Positions 17,992-24,894 of a stretch of DNA of 32,006 nt are shown one piece after another. The notes under the pieces were generated by a model. That model had not been told where the DNA came from, ran no database searches, and worked only from the letters and a program-made list of their open reading frames with translations. Within the stretch, counting starts at the first letter, position 1. Every line of letters begins with the position of its first letter. Position numbers and translations under genes: made by a program. The stretch comes from Mycobacterium sp. (lineage in GTDB: Bacteria; Actinomycetota; Actinomycetes; Mycobacteriales; Mycobacteriaceae): contig NZ_JAFBAT010000307.1 in the NCBI RefSeq assembly GCF_019247615.1, forward strand, positions 1-32,006, read 5' to 3'.

Positions 17992-18462
17992 GTGCCGAGC
18001 AGCAACACCACAGCGCCGCCGGACCGCGTCGACGTCCGGGGACCACGGTTCGCCGCCTGGGTCACCACCGTGGTCCTGGTGCTCGCGCTCCTCGTTTCGG
18101 CAGTCAGCCCGCCAGCCGCCGCCCTTGTGCTCGGTGTACAGGGGGTGATCTTCGCGATCGGCGCCGTCGGCGGTCCCCGGCGGCACCCCTACGGCCGGGT
18201 GTTCGCCAGCGTCGTGGCACCGCGGTTGGGACCGGTCAAGGAGCGCGAACCGGACGCGCCACTGAAGTTCGCCCAGCTCGTCGGTCTGATTTTCGCGGTC
18301 GCCGGCGCCGCCGCATTCGCGTCGGGCGCTGTACTTCTCGGGGTCGTGGCGACCGCGGCCGCGCTGGTGGCCGCCTTCTTGAATGCGGCCTTCGGCATCT
18401 GCCTGGGCTGTCAGCTCTACCCGCTGGTCGCGCGCCTGCGACGGGCCGCCGATCCCGCGTAA
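17992..18462 (+). CDS. DUF4395 membrane protein
   Basis: A 156-aa integral membrane protein with about four hydrophobic segments (roughly 22-40, 43-61, 88-108, 112-133) and a conserved C-terminal ICLGCQLYPLVARL motif whose two cysteines sit at a membrane edge. DUF4395 proteins are often encoded beside sulfurtransferases or thioredoxin-like genes, and the first gene of the cysteine-controlled operon is the same in M. smegmatis. A role in sulfur handling or redox at the membrane is likely, but no reaction is known. GTG 17992 follows AGGAG at 7 nt. It is followed 34 nt later by cysA2. Confidence 0.85.
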   Translation: MPSSNTTAPPDRVDVRGPRFAAWVTTVVLVLALLVSAVSPPAAALVLGVQGVIFAIGAVGGPRRHPYGRVFASVVAPRLGPVKEREPDAPLKFAQLVGLIFAVAGAAAFASGAVLLGVVATAAALVAAFLNAAFGICLGCQLYPLVARLRRAADPA

Positions 18463-18496
18463 ACCTGTTCGAGCAGCAACCGAAAGGATTCCCCAC

Positions 18497-19330
18497 ATGG
18501 CACGCTCCGACGTCCTGGTCTCCGCTGACTGGGCTGAGAGCAATCTCGACGCACCGAACGTCGTCTTCGTCGAAGTGGACGAGGACACCAGCGCCTACGA
18601 CACCGGCCACATCGCCGGCGCGGTCAAACTTGACTGGCGCACCGATCTGCAGGACCCCGTCAGGCGCGACTTCGTCGACGCCCAGCAATTCTCCAAGCTC
18701 CTGTCCGACCGGGGCATCTCCAACGACGACACCGTGATCCTCTACGGCGGCAACAACAACTGGTTCGCCGCGTACGCCTACTGGTATTTCAAGCTGTACG
18801 GCCACGACAAGGTCAAGCTGCTCGACGGCGGCCGCAAGAAGTGGCAGCTCGACGGGCGCCCGCTGTCCACCGACACCGTCAACAGGCCGCCCACCTCCTA
18901 CACCGCAGCCCCGCCGGACAACAGCATCCGCGCCTTCCGGGACGAGGTCATCGCGGCCATCAACGTCAAGAACCTCGTCGACGTGCGCTCACCCGACGAG
19001 TTCTCCGGCAAGATCCTCGCGCCGGCGCACCTGCCGCAGGAGCAGAGCCAGCGGCCGGGGCACATCCCCGGCGCCATCAATGTGCCCTGGAGCAAAGCCG
19101 CCAACGAGGACGGCACCTTCAAATCCGACGAGGAGCTGGCCAGGCTCTACGCCGACGCCGGACTGGACGGGACGAAGGAAACCATCGCGTATTGCCGGAT
19201 CGGAGAGCGTTCGTCGCACACCTGGTTCGTCCTACGGGAATTACTCGGGCAAAAAAACGTCAAGAACTACGACGGCAGTTGGACGGAATACGGCTTCCTC
19301 GTGGGCGCCCCGATCGAGTTGGGAAGCTGA
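18497..19330 (+). CDS. cysA2: Thiosulfate sulfurtransferase (rhodanese) CysA2
   Basis: A 277-aa tandem rhodanese, the length I recall for M. tuberculosis CysA2/CysA3. The N-terminal inactive domain includes FVEVDEDTSAYDTGHIAGAV and ILYGGNNNWFAAYAYW; the C-terminal active domain includes LVDVRSPDEFSG, GHIPGAINVPWSKAA, and the active loop YCRIGERSSHTWFVL with catalytic Cys233. It transfers sulfane sulfur, for example from thiosulfate to cyanide or a thiol acceptor. It is the second gene of the cysteine-attenuated operon, with AAGGA before its ATG, and one base separates it from sseC2. Despite the name it is not part of a sulfate ABC transporter. Confidence 0.96.
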   Translation: MARSDVLVSADWAESNLDAPNVVFVEVDEDTSAYDTGHIAGAVKLDWRTDLQDPVRRDFVDAQQFSKLLSDRGISNDDTVILYGGNNNWFAAYAYWYFKLYGHDKVKLLDGGRKKWQLDGRPLSTDTVNRPPTSYTAAPPDNSIRAFRDEVIAAINVKNLVDVRSPDEFSGKILAPAHLPQEQSQRPGHIPGAINVPWSKAANEDGTFKSDEELARLYADAGLDGTKETIAYCRIGERSSHTWFVLRELLGQKNVKNYDGSWTEYGFLVGAPIELGS

Positions 19331-19331
19331 T

Positions 19332-19634
19332 ATGTGCTCTGGACCGAAGCAAGGACTGACGTTGCCCGCCAGCGTCGATCTGGAGAAGGAAACGGTGATC
19401 ACCGGCCGCGTCGTGGACCGCGACGGGCAGACCGTCGGCGGCGCGTTTGTCCGCCTGCTGGACGCCTCGGACGAGTTCACGGCCGAGGTGGTCGCGTCGG
19501 CCACGGGTGACTTCCGGTTCTTCGCAGCCCCGGGATCGTGGACGCTGCGCGCCCTGTCCCCGGTCGGAAACGGCGACGCCGTCGTGACGCCGTCCGGCGC
19601 CGGCATCCACGAGGTGGACGTCAAAATCGCCTGA
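19332..19634 (+). CDS. sseC2: SseC family protein (DUF1416)
   Basis: A 100-aa protein that, as in M. tuberculosis, directly follows cysA2 (one base between stop and ATG). The start MCSGPKQGLTLP has a conserved Cys2, and the rest forms a short beta-sandwich, carboxypeptidase-regulatory-like (GRVVDRDGQTVGGAFVRLLD, FRFFAAPGSWTLRAL). The molecular function is not established; it is assumed to assist the sulfurtransferase. M. tuberculosis has two near-identical copies named sseC1 and sseC2, so the number here rests on synteny. Confidence 0.92.
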   Translation: MCSGPKQGLTLPASVDLEKETVITGRVVDRDGQTVGGAFVRLLDASDEFTAEVVASATGDFRFFAAPGSWTLRALSPVGNGDAVVTPSGAGIHEVDVKIA

Positions 19635-19681
19635 GCAGGCCGGGCACTGACCGCGATGTGCCCGGGAGCCCGCCGGACGAA

Positions 19682-19694
19682 TAGACTCGTGCCG
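19682..19694 (+). promoter_or_regulatory. Leaderless promoter for the small membrane peptide and nitrobindin operon
   Basis: TAGACT (19682-19687) lies 6 nt before GTG 19694; no ribosome binding site is present, so initiation is probably leaderless. Confidence 0.5.
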
Positions 19695-19792
19695 TGGTGC
19701 TCTTCTTCGAGATCCTGCTGGTCGTAGCGGTGGTAGTCATCTCATGGTTCGCGCTGTACACGCTCTACCGGCTGATCACTGACGAGTCGTGA
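19694..19792 (+). CDS. 32-aa single-pass membrane peptide
   Basis: GTG 19694 to TGA 19792 encodes 32 residues: a short FFE N-terminus, one hydrophobic helix (about residues 3-24: [19 protein letters not shown]) and a polar RLITDES end. A TAGACT -10 box precedes the GTG at leaderless spacing. Its stop overlaps the GTG of the nitrobindin-like gene in a GTGA arrangement, which argues that it is translated and coupled to that gene. I do not recognise a named family. It might anchor or recruit the downstream haem-type protein to the membrane; that is a guess from context. Confidence 0.65.
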   Translation: MVLFFEILLVVAVVVISWFALYTLYRLITDES

Positions 19793-20448
19793 CCCGCCCC
19801 GGCGACGATGACGGGCCGGCCGGCTCGGGCGACCGTGCCGTGGCAGCCGCCGCCGAACGCGCGAAGGTGACCGCCGCGCGCAACATCCCCGCCTTCGACG
19901 ATCTGCCGCTTCCCGCCGACACCGCGAACCTGCGCGAAGGCGCCAACCTCAATGACGCTCTGCTGGCGCTGCTGCCGCTGGTCGGCGTGTGGCGCGGGGA
20001 GGGCGAGGGCCGCGGGCCCGACGGGGATTACCGGTTCGGCCAGCAGATCGTGGTCTCGCACGACGGCGGCGATTATCTGAATTGGGAGGCCCGGTCCTGG
20101 CGGCTTGACGAGACCGGCGAATACCAGGAGCCCGGCTTACGCGAGACCGGGTTCTGGCGTTTCGTCAGGGATCCCGACGATCCGACGGAGTCCCAGGCGA
20201 TCGAGTTGTTGCTGGCCCATTCGGCCGGCTATATCGAGTTGTTCTACGGACGGCCGCGCACCCAATCGTCGTGGGAGCTGGTGACCGATGCGCTGGCCCG
20301 CAGTCGGTCGGGCTTGCTGGTCGGTGGGGCCAAGCGACTCTACGGCATCGTGGAAGGCGGCGACCTGGCCTATGTCGAGGAGCGGGTGGACGCCGACGGC
20401 GGCCTGGTTCCGCATCTGTCGGCGCGGCTGTCGCGGTTCGCCGGTTGA
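19789..20448 (+). CDS. Nitrobindin-like haem-binding protein (FABP-like, Rv0813c type)
   Basis: A 219-aa protein: about 60 residues of polar N-terminus, then a ten-strand barrel of the nitrobindin/THAP4 family. Key signatures are [18 protein letters not shown] (the GxWxGxG motif), [26 protein letters not shown], and the C-terminal PHLSARLSR with the histidine expected to bind ferric haem. Related proteins bind nitric oxide and isomerise peroxynitrite in the cytosol. M. tuberculosis Rv0813c was crystallised as a fatty-acid-binding-protein-like barrel. It is translationally coupled to the 32-aa membrane peptide. Downstream, the accessory RyR gene begins after 93 nt. Confidence 0.88.
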   Translation: MTRPGDDDGPAGSGDRAVAAAAERAKVTAARNIPAFDDLPLPADTANLREGANLNDALLALLPLVGVWRGEGEGRGPDGDYRFGQQIVVSHDGGDYLNWEARSWRLDETGEYQEPGLRETGFWRFVRDPDDPTESQAIELLLAHSAGYIELFYGRPRTQSSWELVTDALARSRSGLLVGGAKRLYGIVEGGDLAYVEERVDADGGLVPHLSARLSRFAG

Positions 20449-20459
20449 GGGTCCTGTTC

Positions 20460-20515
20460 CCGCACCGCAATCAACGCATCAATAGCCGCGCTCGGTGTCA
20501 TCATGTGCGGTGCGG
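20460..20515 (+). repeat. 9-bp perfect inverted repeat at the left edge of the accessory pair
   Basis: CCGCACCGC (20460-20468) and GCGGTGCGG (20507-20515) are perfect arms separated by 38 nt, between the nitrobindin stop and the ribosome binding site AGGAGGT (20529-20535) of the RyR gene. It could end the upstream operon or fold in the leader of the RyR mRNA. Confidence 0.45.
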
Positions 20516-20541
20516 CACCCACCACGTCAGGAGGTCAACCG

Positions 20542-22911
20542 ATGCGTCGTAGTGTGGCGACCTCCCGTCCCGCCCGCTGGGTCGCATCGGTGGTGGGACT
20601 CCTTGTGCTGTGCTGCCTGTGCCTGCTGGCGTTGCGGCCCTCCACCTCGAACGCCTTACCGGCGTGGTTGAGGTGGTTCGGTCAGCCGGGATCGGGGCCG
20701 ACCCTTGCGGTGACGTTGGCGGTTCTGACTTTTTGCCTGCTGTCCTTCAGGTCGGCCGGTGCGGGCCGCAGGGTGGGCATCTCGTTCACCGTTATCGCGG
20801 CCCTGATCAGCGTGACCGCCGCGTTGGGGCTCAGCTCCTACTGGTATTGCCACGACGTCGACCATCCGGCGATATTCACCCCGCTGATGGCGACCGCCTC
20901 ATTGGTCAAGGGAAGCACCAGTGACTTCTCCCTCGGGGGGCGGGTCTGCCCCACCCCGACCCCCGTCGCCCTGGAGATGGCGCGGGTCACCGCCCTGGCC
21001 GCGATCTTCACCGGACTGGGCGGCGTCGTGGTCGGAGTCTTTCGCTCGCAGGTGGACCGGTTGCGTGCCAACCTCGCGGACTCCGTCACCGCCATCGTGG
21101 GTACCGACGACGACAGCCAGGCAGTGGTCAGTGGCGTCACAAGCACGTCGGACCGACGCGGCACAGTGGTCCTCATCACGAATGCCGGGGATGACCGCGT
21201 ACAGCGGGCCCGCAGGCAGGGCGCGCGGGTGGTTCTCGTAGATTTCAACAACCCGTCGACCTTGGTGTCGCTACGGCTATGGCGCCGCCTGGGCAGGTTG
21301 TATCTGATGTCGCCCGACCCGGCGATCAACCTGTTGTGGCTGGACCTGATCAGTCGCCGACTCTCCGAGGTGAACCACAAGAACCGATTGCCCCTCATCG
21401 TCCGGATCGACGACCCGTGGCTTGCGGAGGCTTGGCGGGCCCAGCAGTTCGGCGGATCGGACACCCGGTGGGCGGCCGATGTGGTCGGCAAATACGAGGT
21501 GACCGCCAACAGGCTGCTCGACGGGATCATTGCGGCCGGAAGCACACGGCGTGTATTTGTCTGCGGCACTTCGCAACTGACCTTGGCGCTGTGCGCCGGC
21601 TTGACGCGACGCGCCCTCGAACGCGACTTCTACTCGCCACCCGGCGCGGCACCGCTGCCAGCGCTCACGCTGGTGGAACGCGACGCCGACGACTACCTCA
21701 AGGATCATGAATTCTACCGTCGGCAAGCAGGTTTCGCGTCCAACGGACCGGTGATTGACGCCGTAGCCGAGGCGCCGACGATACCCACGTTGCTGCGTTT
21801 GCTGGGTGACGCCGACCCGGGGGAATGCGCGGTGATCTTGGTCCAGACGCATGCCGCGACCGCAACCAGGCTGGCTGCCCGCTTCCCGGAGATGCCCATC
21901 TACGCATCGGATCTCAACACCAGCATCGCTGATGATGCGATCCAGGTCGTCGGCATGCTGCAGTCCTACTCCCTCTCGCTGGACACACGCGAGGGCCAGA
22001 TACAGGATGCGTGGGAACGCGCGGCCAGGCTGATCCACGAGCGCTATGTCGCGACCATCGACCCGCTGGCGCCGCGATCACCGGCCGCGGTTCCCTGGGC
22101 GGAGCTCAGCGAGTTCTATCGCGGGTCGAACCGCCGTCAGGTGCGCAATGCGCTCTGGATGGTCGAACAGATCGCGGGACACACCTGGAACACCTGGGGC
22201 AGTCCGCCGGCCCAGCTTTCCGGGCGCGACATGGCCGATGCGCCGCCCCTGCAACAGCTCACGCTCATGGGTTTCGACCACCACTCGGCGATGGGCATGG
22301 CACGGGCTGAACACGAGGACTGGTGTCGCTATTACCGCCGTAACGGCTGGAAGTACGGTGCAAACCGCGACGACGCTCGCAAGATCCACGACAAGTTGGT
22401 CGACTGGTCGGCAGTCGAAAGCGATCCGGAACTGCTCGGCGCCGCGGTGCGCAGTCTGGCGGCGACGCTGTGGAGCCTTCGCCAGCTCGGCTATCGGTCC
22501 CGTCCGTTATGGCGGACCTTCACCCGAGTAGGAACCGTCAGCGCCGAACAACGAAGCGCGCCATGGACTTGGGAGTCTGACTCCGGACAGACCATGCATG
22601 CCGCCGCCGGAGACTGGGCCGTACGAGAAGACGGAAAGCTCTGGTCGGTACGCGAAGACATCTTCCGGGACACCTACGAGCCGGCCGGGGACGGCCTCTG
22701 GCGCAGAAAGGGACTCGTTCAAGCGCGCCCGGCGCACCCCGGCGAGACCGTCGATACCCTCGAGGGACCCACCACGGCGTCCGGCGGCGATTGGGTGGTG
22801 CGGGGAAAGAACGGCGAGCAATGGCCCGTTCCCGGTGAGGAGTTTGCCCGTCGTTATGCCCAAGTTCGTCGTTCGGAAGCGGCCGACATCCGCACCGACG
22901 GCGGCGAATAG
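20542..22911 (+). CDS. Channel-like membrane protein with Rossmann/TrkA-N-like units, two RyR-like repeats and a C-terminal duplicated module
   Basis: A 789-aa protein of unusual design. Membrane segments lie at about 13-31, 54-69, 78-99 and 142-167, with a loop at 103-141 between the last two. Next is a Rossmann/TrkA-N-like unit (TVVLITNAGDDR at 208-219, VVLVDF at 230-235) and a second one (VFVCGTSQLTLALCAGL, then LTLVERDADDY), recalling RCK gating rings of K+ channels. Two RyR-type repeats follow: RAARLIHERY ... PWAEL ... SNRRQVRNA (about 490-540), and ARAEHEDWCRYYRRNGWKYG with DDARKIHDKLVDW (about 583-632). The C-terminus holds two copies of a GDW-V-G-W-V-E-F-Y module (about 690-715 and 750-775). 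ATG 20542 follows a perfect AGGAGGT at 6 nt. A TIR gene lies next. I infer a nucleotide-gated channel or sensor; transport is unproven. Confidence 0.82.
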   Translation: MRRSVATSRPARWVASVVGLLVLCCLCLLALRPSTSNALPAWLRWFGQPGSGPTLAVTLAVLTFCLLSFRSAGAGRRVGISFTVIAALISVTAALGLSSYWYCHDVDHPAIFTPLMATASLVKGSTSDFSLGGRVCPTPTPVALEMARVTALAAIFTGLGGVVVGVFRSQVDRLRANLADSVTAIVGTDDDSQAVVSGVTSTSDRRGTVVLITNAGDDRVQRARRQGARVVLVDFNNPSTLVSLRLWRRLGRLYLMSPDPAINLLWLDLISRRLSEVNHKNRLPLIVRIDDPWLAEAWRAQQFGGSDTRWAADVVGKYEVTANRLLDGIIAAGSTRRVFVCGTSQLTLALCAGLTRRALERDFYSPPGAAPLPALTLVERDADDYLKDHEFYRRQAGFASNGPVIDAVAEAPTIPTLLRLLGDADPGECAVILVQTHAATATRLAARFPEMPIYASDLNTSIADDAIQVVGMLQSYSLSLDTREGQIQDAWERAARLIHERYVATIDPLAPRSPAAVPWAELSEFYRGSNRRQVRNALWMVEQIAGHTWNTWGSPPAQLSGRDMADAPPLQQLTLMGFDHHSAMGMARAEHEDWCRYYRRNGWKYGANRDDARKIHDKLVDWSAVESDPELLGAAVRSLAATLWSLRQLGYRSRPLWRTFTRVGTVSAEQRSAPWTWESDSGQTMHAAAGDWAVREDGKLWSVREDIFRDTYEPAGDGLWRRKGLVQARPAHPGETVDTLEGPTTASGGDWVVRGKNGEQWPVPGEEFARRYAQVRRSEAADIRTDGGE

Positions 22912-22984
22912 GCGATCCGGGGCTGCGTGATCTCGGGATCCAAACTGCACCGATGGATTGCCCACCATGAGGCGGGCGAACACT

Positions 22985-22995
22985 GATACGGTATC
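22985..22995. promoter_or_regulatory. Short perfect dyad upstream of the TIR gene
   Basis: GATAC-G-GTATC is a perfect dyad about 90 nt before the TIR start, in the 174-nt gap after the RyR gene. It may overlap a promoter for the TIR gene, but no convincing -35/-10 pair is visible. The ribosome binding site AGGGAG (23073-23078) lies 7 nt before ATG 23086. Confidence 0.3.
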
Positions 22996-23085
22996 GGCGC
23001 ACAGTCGGGCGTCGGGGCGTAAAGGGCCGGTCGCATGCTGGCTTTCGCTCCGATCTCGCTCGGCCTCACGGTAGGGAGAACTGCG

Positions 23086-24636
23086 ATGGCGGTGTTCGTC
23101 AGCTACTCGAGCCAGGACAGGTCAGCGCTCGACGCCTTGCTGGCCGCCCTGCGGCGCGGCCAGCAGCAGGTCTGGTTCGACCAGGAGCTCGGCGGCGGCG
23201 ACGCCTGGTGGGCCAAGATATGCGAGCAGATCCGCTCCTGCGACGTGTTCATCATCGCGCTGTCGAACAACTGGCTGCGGTCCAAGCCCAGTCAGGCCGA
23301 GCTTCGTTATGCGCAGGCTCTGGGCCGGCCGATACTCCCCGTTCGGATCGGCGCCGTCGACAGCATGCGCGTGAATCCCGTTGCCACACTGCAGATCATC
23401 GACTACCGGGACCCGAGCGTCGAGGCCGGCATTCAGTTGGTCACCGCGGTTCACGCGTTACAGGCCAAGCCACAGCCGTTGCCGGACCCGCTGCCGGAGG
23501 AGCCGCCGGTTCCGTTCGGCTACATCACGCGGATGGGCAACGTTCTGGCGGAGAAGGAACTCAGCCCGCAGCAGCAGCTTCAGCTGTTGGTCGAGCTCCG
23601 ATCCGGACTCGAGGAGGACGGCGACGATCCGAGCGCGCGAAGCGACATCGCCCAACTGCTGCGCATGATGCGCCTACGCCACGACGTCACATACCGCACA
23701 CGAACCGAAATCGACAACGCGTTGGCTTCGCTCGAGTCGGCGGAGTCCGATCCCTCGACGGGTGCATCGGCGACGTCCGGGGCCGCCGCCCCGGCGGGAC
23801 GAACCGGTGCGGCGTCCCAGGCCCCCGGCAAAACGGGGTCGGCCGCGTCCGGGGCCGCAGGCGGTGGTGCCGCCGCCGGCGGCAGACCCAACCGGAGGTT
23901 GCTGGTCATCGGCGGCTCCGCCCTCACCGTCGTCATCGCGATCGTGGTCGTCGTGGTGCTGGCCACTCAGGGGGGCTCGAAGAAGTCGCCGGCCACTGCC
24001 CAGCCGGCGGCGCCGGCGGCGCCAGGGGGCCCACAGCCGGCGGCTCCGGGCACACCGGCGGCACCAGGGGCGCCGGCGGCGGCGCCCGGGCGTCTGGATT
24101 CGATTCTGATCAGTGCGCAGCAGGTGAACGGCATCATGAACCCACCAATGCCGATGCAAGTCTCCACCGACCAGACGGCCTCGCGGCTGCGTCCGGACGA
24201 GCCCCTGTCAAATTCGGCCTGCTATGGCGCGTTCGATCCGATTCGAGAGTCCGCCTATGCGGGTTACACCCCTACGGGCGTGCTCGGCCAGGGCCTGGAC
24301 ACGCAGGACAATAGCTACCGGGTTTACCAAGCCGCGGTCAGCTTCTCAACCGCCGCGCAAGCCCAGGAGTTCGTGACGGCCTCTGCCGGCAAATGGAAGG
24401 CCTGCAACGGCTTGACCGTGAAGTACAACAACAAGGCCAACTGGACCTTCGGAAACGTCGCCGACACGCCGTCGAGGATCACGCTGTCGCGCACGCCGGG
24501 CGATCCCAGCCGGGCGAGCTGCGAGCGCGTCCTGAGCGCGGTGTCGGACGTGGTGCTCGACATCATGGCCTGCGAAGTGGGTGTCCAGGACCAAGGCGGT
24601 CAGATCGCCGATGCGATGGCCGCCAACGTGAGGTGA
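23086..24636 (+). CDS. TIR domain - transmembrane - PknH-type sensor domain protein
   Basis: A 516-aa protein. Residues 1-~130 are a TIR_2-type domain: AVFVSYSSQDRSALDALLAA, VWFDQELGGGDAWWAKICEQI, DVFIIALSNNWLRS, then QAELRYA, where Glu72 fits the catalytic glutamate of NAD+-cleaving TIRs. A helical segment (LSPQQQLQLLVELRSGL to about residue 225) often follows such TIRs. After a Gly/Ala linker comes one membrane helix (about 271-293), a Pro/Ala-rich stalk (305-335), and a C-terminal domain like the extracellular sensor of mycobacterial kinase PknH: ISAQQVNGIM, four cysteines (NSACYGAF, WKACNGL, RASCERV, IMACEVG) that would form two disulfides, and SFSTAAQAQEFV. So a cytoplasmic enzyme is joined to an outside sensor. 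I know of no described system with this fusion. ATG 23086 has AGGGAG upstream. Confidence 0.88.
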   Translation: MAVFVSYSSQDRSALDALLAALRRGQQQVWFDQELGGGDAWWAKICEQIRSCDVFIIALSNNWLRSKPSQAELRYAQALGRPILPVRIGAVDSMRVNPVATLQIIDYRDPSVEAGIQLVTAVHALQAKPQPLPDPLPEEPPVPFGYITRMGNVLAEKELSPQQQLQLLVELRSGLEEDGDDPSARSDIAQLLRMMRLRHDVTYRTRTEIDNALASLESAESDPSTGASATSGAAAPAGRTGAASQAPGKTGSAASGAAGGGAAAGGRPNRRLLVIGGSALTVVIAIVVVVVLATQGGSKKSPATAQPAAPAAPGGPQPAAPGTPAAPGAPAAAPGRLDSILISAQQVNGIMNPPMPMQVSTDQTASRLRPDEPLSNSACYGAFDPIRESAYAGYTPTGVLGQGLDTQDNSYRVYQAAVSFSTAAQAQEFVTASAGKWKACNGLTVKYNNKANWTFGNVADTPSRITLSRTPGDPSRASCERVLSAVSDVVLDIMACEVGVQDQGGQIADAMAANVR

Positions 24637-24722
24637 TGGCGCTCACCGGCGGGTGCCGGGTCATGGGATGGAACGGCCCCCGAGCGTAGCTCCTGGTTGG
24701 ACGGACCGGAACTCGGGGGCCG

Positions 24723-24796
24723 GGTGGCTACGGGGAATTCGCCAGCGTGCGTGTGCGCCGGCTCTTCCGAGCCTGTGCAGCTAGCGCGTAGCCACC
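24723..24796. other. 74-nt folded element with 9-bp perfect outer stem
   Basis: GGTGGCTAC (24723-24731) pairs perfectly with GTAGCCACC (24788-24796). Inside is a second strong hairpin, GGCTC-TTCC-GAGCC, extended by GCGC with GTGC. It lies in the 258-nt gap between the convergent TIR and lyase genes and works on either strand. It could be a bidirectional terminator or a small structured RNA; there is no U-run. The remainder of the gap, 24797-24894, shows nothing else. Confidence 0.5.
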
Positions 24797-24894
24797 TCAC
24801 ATGTCCATGAAGCTAACAATTCGCGGACCACCTCCTTCCTTGTGTACGGCCGACCGTACCCGCCATTCCGCGAGCCGACAACAGAATTCGGCGC

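Noticed and set aside
23986..24093. Pro/Ala/Gly-rich stretch as a PE/PPE or PGRS element
   Set aside because: It is the stalk between the membrane helix and the PknH-type domain of the TIR protein, in frame and without PE/PPE motifs.
20542..24636. Calling the RyR/TIR pair a Thoeris system
   Set aside because: Thoeris needs a ThsA with SIR2 or other effector plus a SLOG sensor; neither is seen, and this TIR protein is membrane-bound with a PknH-type sensor.
20460..24796. Inverted repeats at both ends of the accessory pair as transposon ends
   Set aside because: The left (CCGCACCGC) and right (GGTGGCTAC) repeats are unrelated to each other, each pairs only with itself, and there is no transposase.
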